Source: Halieaceae bacterium UBA4438
GTDB taxonomy: Bacteria > Pseudomonadota > Gammaproteobacteria > Pseudomonadales > Halieaceae
Direction: 5' to 3'
Assembly (NCBI GenBank): GCA_002390485.1
Contig: DGPO01000121.1
Coordinates: 1-45,396, forward strand
Length of the DNA: 45,396 bases
Shown in pieces: positions 33,464 to 41,960 of this stretch. Made by a program: the position numbers and the translations under genes. The number at the start of each line of letters is the position of its first letter. Position 1 is the stretch's first letter. The notes under the pieces were generated by a model. The model made no database searches and was not told the DNA's origin. It saw only the letters and a list, made by a program, of their open reading frames with translations.

Positions 33464-35539
33464 ATGAAGCTCACTGTGCCGACTGACATTCTTCAACTGC
33501 CACTGCAGCAATTCAAGGGCGTAGGACCGAAGGTCCTCGAAAAGCTCAATGCTATGGGACTTGGGACCGTGGAAGACATGCTGTTCCATTTTCCACTCCG
33601 ATACCAAGACAAAACGCGCTTAACACCCATTGGCGAACTCCGCGACGGTGTCGATGCAGTGGTTCGTGGAACCATTCGAGCGTCGGGCATTGCACGCGGA
33701 CGCCGCCCGACGCTCATTGTAAAGGTTGATGATGGCACTGGGTTGGTCACGCTGCGTTTTTTTCATTTTCGCCGTTCGCAAGCACTGCAGCTTAAGGTGG
33801 GCGAGACCATTACGTTGTTTGGACAGCCCCGACTGACGGGCTCTCAGCCGGAGTTTGCTCACCCCGAGTATCAGCTCGGAGATCAAGACACACAACTCGA
33901 AGACGCGCTCACGCCCGTCTATCCGGTCACCGAAGGGCTCGGGCAATCAACAATGCGCAATCTGACCCGGCAAGCCTTAAGCTACTTGTCTAAGAACCCA
34001 CCCGATGATCTGCTGAAGGGCCTGACTCAGGGAGGGCCCTCGATTGCAGAGTCCATTCAAGTGCTACACCGCCCCCCAGCCAATGCCGATGTTCAGGCGA
34101 TTTTAGACGGATCTCACCCAGCGCAGAACCGACTCGCGCTCGAAGAGCTCGTCGCACATCAAATTACACTGCTGTCGCGCCGAGCAAGAACACTCAAGAA
34201 GCGCGCTGCCCAGGTCACTGGAAGCGGGTCGCTTGCAGAGCGCCTCGTATCGGCACTTCCGTTTGTACTCACCTCGGCGCAAACCCGAGTTTGTCAGGAA
34301 ATACTTGAGGACCTTCGGAAACCAATACCCATGCTTCGACTGCTACAAGGTGATGTCGGTTCCGGCAAAACATTGGTCGCGGCTTTAAGCGCCGCGCATA
34401 TGGTGGAATGCGGGCACCAAGTCGCGCTCATGGCACCCACCGAACTTCTTTCAGAGCAGCACTTTCGAGGTTTTGAACAATGGTTTACAAGCCTCTCCAT
34501 CAAGGTAATTTGGCTCACCGGTCAGGTGAAAGGTAAGGCGCGTAGAGAGGCTTTAGCATCCATTGAGGCGGGCAGTGTGGATATTGTGGTGGGAACACAT
34601 GCTTTATTTCAGGAGCATGTGGCGTTTCGTTCATTAGGCCTCGTTCTTGTCGATGAGCAACATCGTTTTGGCGTGAATCAACGTCTCTCGCTGACCCAGC
34701 GGGGCCTTAACGATCTCACGCCACATCAACTCACCATGACCGCCACGCCCATACCACGAACACTGTCTATGGTTGCCTATGCGGATCTCGACTGTTCCGT
34801 TATTGATGAGTTACCGCCTGGACGAAAACCCATAACCACCGTGTTAATTGATTCATTAAGGCGCGAGCAGGTAATTAAGCGCGTTGGGGCGGCGTGCGCT
34901 GAGGGACGACAAGCGTACTGGGTATGCCCCCTCGTTGAGGAGAGCGATGCGCTCGATGCCAACGCCGCTGAGCTCGCATCAGAACAGTTAACAGAGGCAC
35001 TACCCGACCTCACCATTGGCCTTTTGCACGGTCGCATGAATTCGGGTGAAAAGGCCAAGACGATGGCTGCTTTTGCGGCCAATACGATTGATATTCTTGT
35101 GGCGACTACGGTCATCGAGGTCGGCGTTGATGTGCCCAATGCCAGCATGATGATTATCGATAATGCCGAGCGCTTTGGACTGGCACAACTCCATCAGCTT
35201 CGAGGTCGCGTGGGGAGAGGAGCGATCGAAAGTCACTGCTTGCTGCTCTATCACACACCCCTTAGCCAAACCGCTCGCTCACGACTGGGTGTCATGCGCG
35301 AGTCACAAGACGGCTTCGTCATTGCCGAGAAAGACCTTAAAATTAGAGGCCCGGGTGAGGTATTGGGCACGCGACAAACAGGTGTTTCATCATTTCGCGT
35401 TGCTCGGCTTCCCGAACACGAATTCTTATTAGACGAGGCGCAAGCCGTTGCTAACAAACTGGTCCACGGCAATACGACAAGGGCAGAACGCCTAGAATCG
35501 CGCTGGACGCGCGCCCGTGAAGCGTTTGCCCACGTATAA
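33464..35539 (+). CDS. recG: ATP-dependent DNA helicase RecG
   Basis: RecG remodels stalled replication forks and Holliday junctions. The N-terminal wedge domain opens LQQFKGVGPKVLEKL and contains FHFPLRYQD. The helicase core has Walker A QGDVGSGKT (near 294-302), DEQHRFG (near 396-402), TATPIPRTL, and motif VI QLRGRVGRG. The C-terminal TRG-type segment EKDLKIRGPGEVLGTRQTG is present. The 691-residue length is normal. No strong ribosome-binding site precedes the ATG. In E. coli recG follows spoT closely; here the ridA and SDR genes intervene. Confidence 0.97.
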   Translation: MKLTVPTDILQLPLQQFKGVGPKVLEKLNAMGLGTVEDMLFHFPLRYQDKTRLTPIGELRDGVDAVVRGTIRASGIARGRRPTLIVKVDDGTGLVTLRFFHFRRSQALQLKVGETITLFGQPRLTGSQPEFAHPEYQLGDQDTQLEDALTPVYPVTEGLGQSTMRNLTRQALSYLSKNPPDDLLKGLTQGGPSIAESIQVLHRPPANADVQAILDGSHPAQNRLALEELVAHQITLLSRRARTLKKRAAQVTGSGSLAERLVSALPFVLTSAQTRVCQEILEDLRKPIPMLRLLQGDVGSGKTLVAALSAAHMVECGHQVALMAPTELLSEQHFRGFEQWFTSLSIKVIWLTGQVKGKARREALASIEAGSVDIVVGTHALFQEHVAFRSLGLVLVDEQHRFGVNQRLSLTQRGLNDLTPHQLTMTATPIPRTLSMVAYADLDCSVIDELPPGRKPITTVLIDSLRREQVIKRVGAACAEGRQAYWVCPLVEESDALDANAAELASEQLTEALPDLTIGLLHGRMNSGEKAKTMAAFAANTIDILVATTVIEVGVDVPNASMMIIDNAERFGLAQLHQLRGRVGRGAIESHCLLLYHTPLSQTARSRLGVMRESQDGFVIAEKDLKIRGPGEVLGTRQTGVSSFRVARLPEHEFLLDEAQAVANKLVHGNTTRAERLESRWTRAREAFAHV

Positions 35540-35572
35540 TCCGGTCTGTCACTCACTCATTGAGGTACCCAA

Positions 35573-36454
35573 TTGTCGATAAACGTGATCTCAACCCAAA
35601 AAGTCGGCGCACTGTTACAGGTCATGCGCGTCGATAAGCCGATAGGGACATACCTACTCCTGGCACCCGCACTCTGGGGTCTTATTATCGCGGCGAACGG
35701 CTTGCCCTCCTTATTTCTGTTAACCACCTTCGTGGTGGGCTCTGTGGTCATGCGGTCCGCTGGGTGCACGACAAATGACCTTGCTGACCGCAAGCTCGAC
35801 GGCTTTGTAGAACGAACGCGCAGTAGACCTCTGGTGACCGGCGACGTCTCGGTCATTGAGGCGATGTGTCTGCTCGCCGCATTACTGGCACTGGCGCTCT
35901 GGTTAGTGATGCAAACCAATTGGCTCACTGTTCAGCTCTCCATCGTTGGCGCAGTGTTGACCATTATTTATCCGTTCATGAAACGCTTCACGCATTTGCC
36001 TCAGGTGGTCCTCGGCGCCGCGTTCTCTTGGAGTATTCCTATGGCGTTTGCGGCGACCTCAGCAAATCTCCCGTCTGGGCTATGGTGGCTGTTTATCGCC
36101 AACCTGCTGTGGGTTGTGGTCTACGACACGCAGTATGCGATGGTTGATCGAGAAGACGATCTCCAGGTCGGTATAAAATCAACCGCGATTCTGTTTGGCG
36201 ACTTGGACACACGCGTTATCCTTGTCTTACAAGTCCTGTGTCTCTTGTCGTTTGTGGCCACAGGGTTGAGCTTTGGCCTTGGACCCATTTATTTTATTTC
36301 CATAGCCCTGGTGGGCGCTTTGTTCTTAAGGCATCGAAAGCTCATCAACAACCGGTCTCGTGAAACCTGTTTCCAAGCGTTTAACGAGAGCAAATGGATT
36401 GGACTGATCGTAGCGGTGGGGCTGTTGGGACATTACAGCGTCTCGACCGTATAA
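35573..36454 (+). CDS. ubiA: 4-hydroxybenzoate octaprenyltransferase UbiA, TTG start
   Basis: UbiA attaches a polyprenyl chain to 4-hydroxybenzoate in ubiquinone synthesis. The protein has eight or nine membrane helices and both Asp-rich magnesium/diphosphate motifs: NDLADRKLD at 68-76 and DTQYAMVDREDDLQVGIKS near 180-198. MRVDKPIGTYLLLAP is the usual N-terminal block. The start is a TTG at 35573 with GAGGT six bases upstream; no ATG exists before residue 18, which would cut into the conserved block. The length of 293 is typical. The usual neighbour ubiC is not present. Confidence 0.95.
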   Translation: MSINVISTQKVGALLQVMRVDKPIGTYLLLAPALWGLIIAANGLPSLFLLTTFVVGSVVMRSAGCTTNDLADRKLDGFVERTRSRPLVTGDVSVIEAMCLLAALLALALWLVMQTNWLTVQLSIVGAVLTIIYPFMKRFTHLPQVVLGAAFSWSIPMAFAATSANLPSGLWWLFIANLLWVVVYDTQYAMVDREDDLQVGIKSTAILFGDLDTRVILVLQVLCLLSFVATGLSFGLGPIYFISIALVGALFLRHRKLINNRSRETCFQAFNESKWIGLIVAVGLLGHYSVSTV

Positions 36455-36488
36455 GCGCATAACGTCGTCATTAGCGAGAAACCCCCAC

Positions 36489-37622
36489 GTGGAACTCAGA
36501 GTGTATCCCAGTGTTAACGAACTGCCCAAAGCAGATTGGGAAAGGTCTTTTGCCTCAGAGTACCCGTTTTTAAAGCACGACTTTTTGTCCGGTCTTGAGT
36601 CCTCAGGGAGTACCGGTGGAGACTCGGGCTGGCAAAACTGTCACCTCGCGCTTTGGCATGAAGATCGGCCCATTGGAATGGCGCCGGGATTCCTCAAAAG
36701 TCACAGTTACGGGGAGTATGTTTTCGACTGGTCATGGGCCGACGCGTGGCACCGCAGTGGGTTGGAGTACTATCCGAAACTGATCACGGCAATTCCATTC
36801 ACACCGGCTACCGGGCCCAGACTGTGGACCGATCCTACTCGTGAGGACGCGACCTTTGAATTTATTGCCGGCGTCACTCAGTGGTGTGAGTCCGAACAAA
36901 TATCAAGCTGGCATATTTTATTTCCAGAAGAGACGTTGTCAGCCGTCCTGACTGAGGCCGGTCTCGTGCAACGCATGACCACGCAGTTTCACTGGTTTAA
37001 CCGAGGTTACTCCGACTTTGACGAATTTTTATCGGAATTCAATAGTCGTAAGCGCAAAGCGTTGAAGAAAGAGCGTGCCGCGATCGCTGCTCAAAATTTG
37101 ACCCTTACCACGAAGACCGGTGCTGAGATCAGCCCAAGCGATTGGGCATTTTTCTACTACTGCTACCAAACCACCTACCTCAAGCGAAGCGGTCACGAAG
37201 GCTACCTAAGCGGCGAGTTCTTCACCGGCGTGTGCCCAACATTGGGCGAAAACACTGTAATGGTCATTGCTCATGAGGGCGAGGTGCCCGTTGCTGCGGC
37301 GCTTTACTTTGTGGACGATGACACACTCTTTGGCCGTTATTGGGGATGCTTAAAAGAGTTCGAATTTCTGCACTTTGAAGCCTGCTATTACCGAGGCATC
37401 GAGTACTGTATTGAAAACGGGTTATCGCGATTTGATCCCGGCGCTCAAGGAGAGCACAAAATACAACGCGGGTTCGAACCAACACTCACGTACTCTAATC
37501 ACTGGATTGCCGAACCCCGTCTCAAAGAGGCCGTCGCCGACTTTTGCCGCCGTGACTGCGAGCAGGTCAAACGCTATCGCGACGAAGCCACAGCACTGCT
37601 TCCTTTCAAGCAGCGCGCCTAA
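36489..37622 (+). CDS. DUF482 / GNAT-fold family protein (FemAB-like)
   Basis: This 377-residue cytoplasmic protein resembles the DUF482 (PF04339) family, with two related GNAT-like halves. Characteristic segments are FLKHDFLSGLESSGS near the start, YVFDWSWADAW, FTPATGPRLW, HWFNRGYSDFDEFLSEFNSRKRKALKKER, and near the end FDPGAQGEHKIQRGFEP followed by YSNHWI. The family is thought to act as an N-acyltransferase, perhaps in peptidoglycan or lipid-related modification, but no substrate is established. The start is GTG at 36489 with no strong ribosome-binding site. It abuts the convergent yaaA with no gap. Confidence 0.85.
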   Translation: MELRVYPSVNELPKADWERSFASEYPFLKHDFLSGLESSGSTGGDSGWQNCHLALWHEDRPIGMAPGFLKSHSYGEYVFDWSWADAWHRSGLEYYPKLITAIPFTPATGPRLWTDPTREDATFEFIAGVTQWCESEQISSWHILFPEETLSAVLTEAGLVQRMTTQFHWFNRGYSDFDEFLSEFNSRKRKALKKERAAIAAQNLTLTTKTGAEISPSDWAFFYYCYQTTYLKRSGHEGYLSGEFFTGVCPTLGENTVMVIAHEGEVPVAAALYFVDDDTLFGRYWGCLKEFEFLHFEACYYRGIEYCIENGLSRFDPGAQGEHKIQRGFEPTLTYSNHWIAEPRLKEAVADFCRRDCEQVKRYRDEATALLPFKQRA

Positions 37623-38402
37623 TTACTGAGGTGCTTCGTCGCGCAAAAACACCCACTGCGCACCTTTGGATTGGGCTTCACTGAAGTAGTATCCAGACCC
37701 ATCAAAGGATTTAAGTGCCTCAGGATCGGTAAGTTGGTTATCGATAATAAACCGCGCCATAACACCACGGGCCTTTTTGGCGAAAAATGAAATCATCTTG
37801 TACTGACCGTTTTTTAGGTCCTTAAATTGCGGCGTAATCACGGTTGCGGCCAGAACCTTAGGTTTGACGGCCTTGAAGTATTCATTTGACGCCAAATTAA
37901 TCAGCACATCCGTATTTGCGGAGGCGAGGTCGGCGTTAAGTGCTTCTGTGACTTGATTGCCCCAGAACTCGTAAAGGTTCTTTCCACGCGAATTGCCAAA
38001 CTTCAGTCCCATTTCAAGCCGATACGGCTGCATGAGATCAAGCGGTCGCAACAATCCGTAGAGTCCAGAGAGAATTCTCAATCGTGCCTGCGCAAATTCA
38101 AAGTCAGGCGCGGCCATAGAATCGGCTTGCAAACCCGTGTAGACGTCGCCTTTAAAGGCCAGCAAAGCTTGTTTGGCATTTTCAGGGGTCGCTGTGGACT
38201 CCCAATTCATAAAGCGCTCATGATTGAGGTGCGCAATATTTTCACTCACGCCCATTAATGCACGAATATCATCGGGGGCCAGCGTCCTTGCGTCGTCCAC
38301 TAACAGTGCAGATTGGTCCATAAAGCGGGGCACAGTAGCGGTCTTTACGATAGAGGGCGTCTGGTAATCCAGTGTTTTTGCGGGTGACAAAACTGTAAGC
38401 AC
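37623..38402 (-). CDS. yaaA: Peroxide stress protein YaaA
   Basis: YaaA limits intracellular free iron during hydrogen peroxide stress in E. coli and binds DNA. Its 259 residues carry [12 protein letters not shown] at the start, [41 protein letters not shown] and [11 protein letters not shown], all family hallmarks, and [15 protein letters not shown] toward the end. It converges on the DUF482 gene with abutting stops and is divergent from the TRAP permease genes. Confidence 0.96.
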   Translation of the reverse strand: MLTVLSPAKTLDYQTPSIVKTATVPRFMDQSALLVDDARTLAPDDIRALMGVSENIAHLNHERFMNWESTATPENAKQALLAFKGDVYTGLQADSMAAPDFEFAQARLRILSGLYGLLRPLDLMQPYRLEMGLKFGNSRGKNLYEFWGNQVTEALNADLASANTDVLINLASNEYFKAVKPKVLAATVITPQFKDLKNGQYKMISFFAKKARGVMARFIIDNQLTDPEALKSFDGSGYYFSEAQSKGAQWVFLRDEAPQ

Positions 38403-38474
38403 GGCGAATCTCTCTGCAATTGCTGTTCACTCGATGATAACCTTCCACGTCGACTTGAGAAATGGGTTAAAACG

Positions 38475-38993
38475 GTGAACTACTGGGCAACTTTTGCGCA
38501 GACTATAGACAATATGAACCGTTCGGTGGGAAATGCCGTCGCTTACACCAGTCTGGTCATGGCATTGGTGACAACAACAGTCGTGGTTTTGCGCTACGGT
38601 TTTGGACAAGGCGCCATCGCTGCACAGGAGTCCGTCCTGTATTTGCACGGGACCTTATTCATGTTGGGTGCGGCGCCGACCTTACTCGAGGACAAACATG
38701 TCCGCGTGGACGTTTTTTACCGAAACTTTAGTGCGCGGAAGAAGCACTGGGTGAATACTCTGGGCCACACACTATTCACACTGCCCGTCTGCACCTTGAT
38801 CGTCATCATTTCTTGGGGTTACGTCACAGAAAGCTGGATGATTTTAGAATCGTCACCCGAGCCCGGCGGTATACCTGCAGTTTTTCTGCTCAAAACGCTG
38901 ATACCCGCCATGGCAGTAATGCTCGGACTACAAGCACTGAGCCAGATCATTCAGGGTTTGATCACGCTCTGCGAGGTCACCGACGATGATTGA
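38475..38993 (+). CDS. TRAP transporter small permease subunit (DctQ-type)
   Basis: This 172-residue protein has four hydrophobic helices and the DctQ pattern: an RYGFG segment after helix 1, then QESVLYLHGTLFMLGAAPTLLEDKHVRVDVFY in the middle, where the DKHVRVDVFY block is typical. DctQ forms the small membrane part of a TRAP transporter that uses the sodium gradient. The GTG start at 38475 is likely; an ATG at 38514 is an alternative that would shorten the N-terminus. It overlaps dctM by 8 bp. Confidence 0.92.
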   Translation: MNYWATFAQTIDNMNRSVGNAVAYTSLVMALVTTTVVVLRYGFGQGAIAAQESVLYLHGTLFMLGAAPTLLEDKHVRVDVFYRNFSARKKHWVNTLGHTLFTLPVCTLIVIISWGYVTESWMILESSPEPGGIPAVFLLKTLIPAMAVMLGLQALSQIIQGLITLCEVTDDD

Positions 38994-40353
38994 AGGTGAA
39001 CTCGCACTCGCACTCTTCGGGGCCGTTTGTGTGTTGCTGCTGTTTGGCTTCCCCGTTGCATTAACATTGGCCGGCACTGCGCTTTTATTTGCTGGAGGCG
39101 GGGTTATTGCGGGGTATTTTGATGCCAGTTTTGTGGGTGCGTTGCCCGGACGTATGTTTGGTACGGTCACGAACGAAACACTGGTCGCCGTGCCCTTGTT
39201 TATCCTCATGGGCGTCACACTGGAGCGCGCCAAAATCGCAGAAGAGCTGTTAACGGCAATGGCCAGTGGCTTGGGCGATAGAACGGGTGGACTGGGCATC
39301 TCCGTCGTCATCGTCGGCGCTCTCCTTGCCGCAAGTACCGGCATCGTTGGCGCAACCGTTGTAACCATGGGTGTTCTTGCCCTGCCGTCGATGCTCAGGG
39401 CCGGATATAACCCGTCACTCGCAACGGGTCTTATTTGCGCGACGGGGACGCTCGGACAAATTATTCCGCCGTCAATTGCGTTGGTATTGTTAGGCGACAT
39501 CATGTCGACCGCCTACCAACAAGCACAGCTGCAAAGCGGGATTATCAACACACAAACCGTCTCTGTTGGCGATCTGTTTGTCGGTTCATTTATTCCAGGG
39601 CTTGTCCTCGTTGGTCTTTACCTTGGATACGTGCTGTTTATGGCATGGCGCTATCCAAGCAGCTGCCCAGCGCCAGAGCAGCGCAACACTCAAAAGTTGT
39701 CATTGATCAGTGCCATGCTGCCGCCACTGCTCCTCATTACCATCGTCCTTGGCTCTATCATCGTTGGCGCGGCGACGCCCACAGAGGCGGCAGGCGTCGG
39801 TGCTGTCGGCGCATTGATCTTGGCGGCCTACCGATCTGCTTTAAACCGCCAAACGCTTCGAGAAATTGCACAATCGACCATGGCAACCACTAGCATGGTC
39901 TTTTTAATCCTGATCGGTGCCGCACTATTTTCCCTCGTATTCAGAGGTTTTGGTGGCGATGAACTCATCGAAGACTTCTTTGCCGGTCTCGGTGGCGGTC
40001 CGCACATGGCCTTACTCATTGTCATGGTGGTCATGTTTCTGCTGGGGTTTATCCTAGACTTTATAGAAATTACCTTCGTCGTTGTCCCGATCGTCGCGCC
40101 TATTTTGCTTGCTATGGGTTTTGATCCCATATGGCTGGGTGTCATGATTGCCGTTAACTTACAAACGTCATTTTTAACACCACCTTTTGGTTTTGCGCTG
40201 TTTTATCTGCGTGGCGTCGCTGATGAATCTGTTGCAACCAGCGCGATTTATCGAGGTGTCATTCCGTTTGTAATCATCCAACTTGGCCTATTGGCCCTGA
40301 TGTGGATGCGACCCGACATTGTGACGTGGCTACCGAGTATGATCAGTCGCTGA
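38986..40353 (+). CDS. TRAP transporter large permease subunit (DctM-type)
   Basis: DctM is the main channel subunit of a TRAP transporter. The 455-residue protein has about twelve hydrophobic segments and conserved blocks ALFGAVCVLLLFGFPVA, VPLFILMGVTLE, GLICATGTLGQIIPPSIALVLLG, IVGAATPTEAAGVGAVGA, and NLQTSFLTPPFGFALFYLRGV near the C-terminus, all strong DctM features. GAGGT precedes the ATG, which overlaps dctQ. The paired binding protein is encoded on the opposite strand beyond the thioesterase gene. Confidence 0.96.
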   Translation: MIEGELALALFGAVCVLLLFGFPVALTLAGTALLFAGGGVIAGYFDASFVGALPGRMFGTVTNETLVAVPLFILMGVTLERAKIAEELLTAMASGLGDRTGGLGISVVIVGALLAASTGIVGATVVTMGVLALPSMLRAGYNPSLATGLICATGTLGQIIPPSIALVLLGDIMSTAYQQAQLQSGIINTQTVSVGDLFVGSFIPGLVLVGLYLGYVLFMAWRYPSSCPAPEQRNTQKLSLISAMLPPLLLITIVLGSIIVGAATPTEAAGVGAVGALILAAYRSALNRQTLREIAQSTMATTSMVFLILIGAALFSLVFRGFGGDELIEDFFAGLGGGPHMALLIVMVVMFLLGFILDFIEITFVVVPIVAPILLAMGFDPIWLGVMIAVNLQTSFLTPPFGFALFYLRGVADESVATSAIYRGVIPFVIIQLGLLALMWMRPDIVTWLPSMISR

Positions 40354-40413
40354 TCTAATCCTACACTGAGTCAGTAAATGCTATGAAAAATAACGCCCGA
40401 CCTGGAGAGCGCT

Positions 40414-40809
40414 ATGAATCCGATTGATGAAACACCAAGACCCACTGGTGAACTGACGCTGCAAACGGTAGCAATGCCTGCCGACACGAATGCTAATGGC
40501 GATATTTTCGGCGGCTGGCTGCTCTCGCAAATGGATATCGCCGGTGGTGTTGCCTCAGCCGAGGTCGCTGGTGGCAGAGTGGCGACTGTTGCCGTTCAAG
40601 GCATGGCCTTCCTCACTCCCGTTCACGTTGGCGCGGTGGTCAGTTGTTACTGTGACATCCTCGACATTGGTCGAAGCTCCGTTCGTGTCCTCATCGAGGT
40701 ATGGATCAACTCACAGCAGGACGGCGAGCCCATTAAAGTCACCGAAGGTGAGTTTATTTACGTGGCGATCGACAATGTAAAACGCACAAGAGCGATTACT
40801 GGTCAGTAA
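40414..40809 (+). CDS. yciA: Acyl-CoA thioesterase, YciA-like hotdog protein
   Basis: YciA-type thioesterases hydrolyse acyl-CoAs of varied chain length. The 131-residue hotdog domain has LQTVAMPADTNANGDIFGGWLLSQMDIAG, with the catalytic Asp in the NGDIFGG/QMD region, and MAFLTPVHVGAVVSCYCDIL, GRSSVRVLIEVW. GGAG lies seven bases before the ATG. An A-rich element sits further upstream (40386-40393). Its last 14 bases overlap the convergent TRAP binding-protein gene. The symbol is by family resemblance. Confidence 0.9.
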   Translation: MNPIDETPRPTGELTLQTVAMPADTNANGDIFGGWLLSQMDIAGGVASAEVAGGRVATVAVQGMAFLTPVHVGAVVSCYCDILDIGRSSVRVLIEVWINSQQDGEPIKVTEGEFIYVAIDNVKRTRAITGQ

Positions 40810-41953
40810 ACGAAATCGGCGGGAGGACTCTGTCTCTCGCATTCAAATACGCGCGCTCCGATATTTCGTGATACCGGCGCACCCCCTCCAAAAAATCTTC
40901 ATAGGACGCGGCAATTTTCTGTGCCATCGGGTCATCCGCTTTCAAGCGTTCCAGTGCACTCACCGCGTTGATGTAAAGCACGTCTAAAACATCCTCGGGC
41001 AGTGGTCGAAGTTTCGTGGAGTGCTCAGTCAGCAACGTCGTCAACGATTGATTATTACGCGCAGTAAACTCATCGAGCATGTCTTGGTTGGTTGCCCGAG
41101 CCGCGCCTTCAACAATGGCCTGAAGGTCTTGGGGTAACTGATCAAACGCGTCTTGATTAACCGTGAATTCCAGCATAGCACCGGGCTCATGCCAACCCGG
41201 ATAATAGTAGTACTCGGCGACCTCCATAAGGCCAAGCGTGCGGTCGTTATAAGGACCAACCCACTCAACGGCGTCGATAACACCCGTTTGCATAGACGTA
41301 TAGATTTCACCACCTGCGAGACGAACAGCTGTTCCGCCAGAAGCCGCAAACACCTCTCCTGCAAGCCCGGGAATTCGCATTTTTAGGCCATCAAGATCTG
41401 CTGCAGATTTCAACTCTCGATTAAACCAACCGGCCATTTGAACACCGGTAGAGCCCCCCGCAAATGGCCGAACACCAAACGGCGCGTAGAGCTCTCGCCA
41501 CAACTCAAGACCGCCGCCGTAGTGCAACCACCCATTCATTTCTTGTGCCGTCATACCAAAAGGCACCGCCGTGTAAAACACGGAGGCCGGAATTTTACCT
41601 TTCCAGTAGTACGCGGCACCGTGCCCCATTTCGGCCACGCCCTGGGCCACCGCATCAAAGACCTCGAAAGGGGGGACGACTTCGCCTGCGCCATAAACCC
41701 GCACGGTAAGACGCCCATTACTCATCTCACCGACACGGCGAGCAAAATTTTCAGGGGCTGAACCAAGCCCTGGCAGACCCTTCGGCCATGTAGTGACCAG
41801 TTTCCACTCAATGGCCTGAGCTTGCTCCCCTGGGAGCCGATCCCTTGAGCTCTGGTCTGTCTTCTGTGCATCGACGGCCCACAGTCCAAGGGTCGCCAAC
41901 CAAAGCACAAGCACACCAATGACGGCGACGGGTAAGAGCGTTCTCTCTTTCAT
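40796..41953 (-). CDS. TRAP transporter substrate-binding protein, TakP-like (2-oxoacid)
   Basis: This 385-residue periplasmic protein has an N-terminal hydrophobic signal/anchor (about residues 8-28). Its body closely follows TakP, the Rhodobacter 2-oxo-monocarboxylate binder: WKLVTTWPKGLPGLGSAPE, YGAGEVVPPFEVFDAV, YYWKGKIPASVFYTAVPFGM, GGGLELWRELYAPFGVRPF, GLKMRIPGLAGEVF, and EWVGPYNDRTLGL then PGWHEPGAMLEF. Substrates of the pyruvate or 2-oxobutyrate type are therefore likely. The ATG at 41953 has GAGG 6 bases upstream; a longer reading reaches into uvrD. It is read toward the thioesterase and TRAP permease genes. Confidence 0.92.
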   Translation of the reverse strand: MKERTLLPVAVIGVLVLWLATLGLWAVDAQKTDQSSRDRLPGEQAQAIEWKLVTTWPKGLPGLGSAPENFARRVGEMSNGRLTVRVYGAGEVVPPFEVFDAVAQGVAEMGHGAAYYWKGKIPASVFYTAVPFGMTAQEMNGWLHYGGGLELWRELYAPFGVRPFAGGSTGVQMAGWFNRELKSAADLDGLKMRIPGLAGEVFAASGGTAVRLAGGEIYTSMQTGVIDAVEWVGPYNDRTLGLMEVAEYYYYPGWHEPGAMLEFTVNQDAFDQLPQDLQAIVEGAARATNQDMLDEFTARNNQSLTTLLTEHSTKLRPLPEDVLDVLYINAVSALERLKADDPMAQKIAASYEDFLEGVRRYHEISERAYLNARDRVLPPISFTDQ

Positions 41954-41960
41954 AGGAGCC

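Noticed and set aside
38928..39503. A 191-residue reading frame on the minus strand within dctM.
   Set aside because: It is low-complexity (Pro/Thr/Ala/Ser-rich) in antisense to a strongly conserved membrane-protein gene, with no family resemblance.
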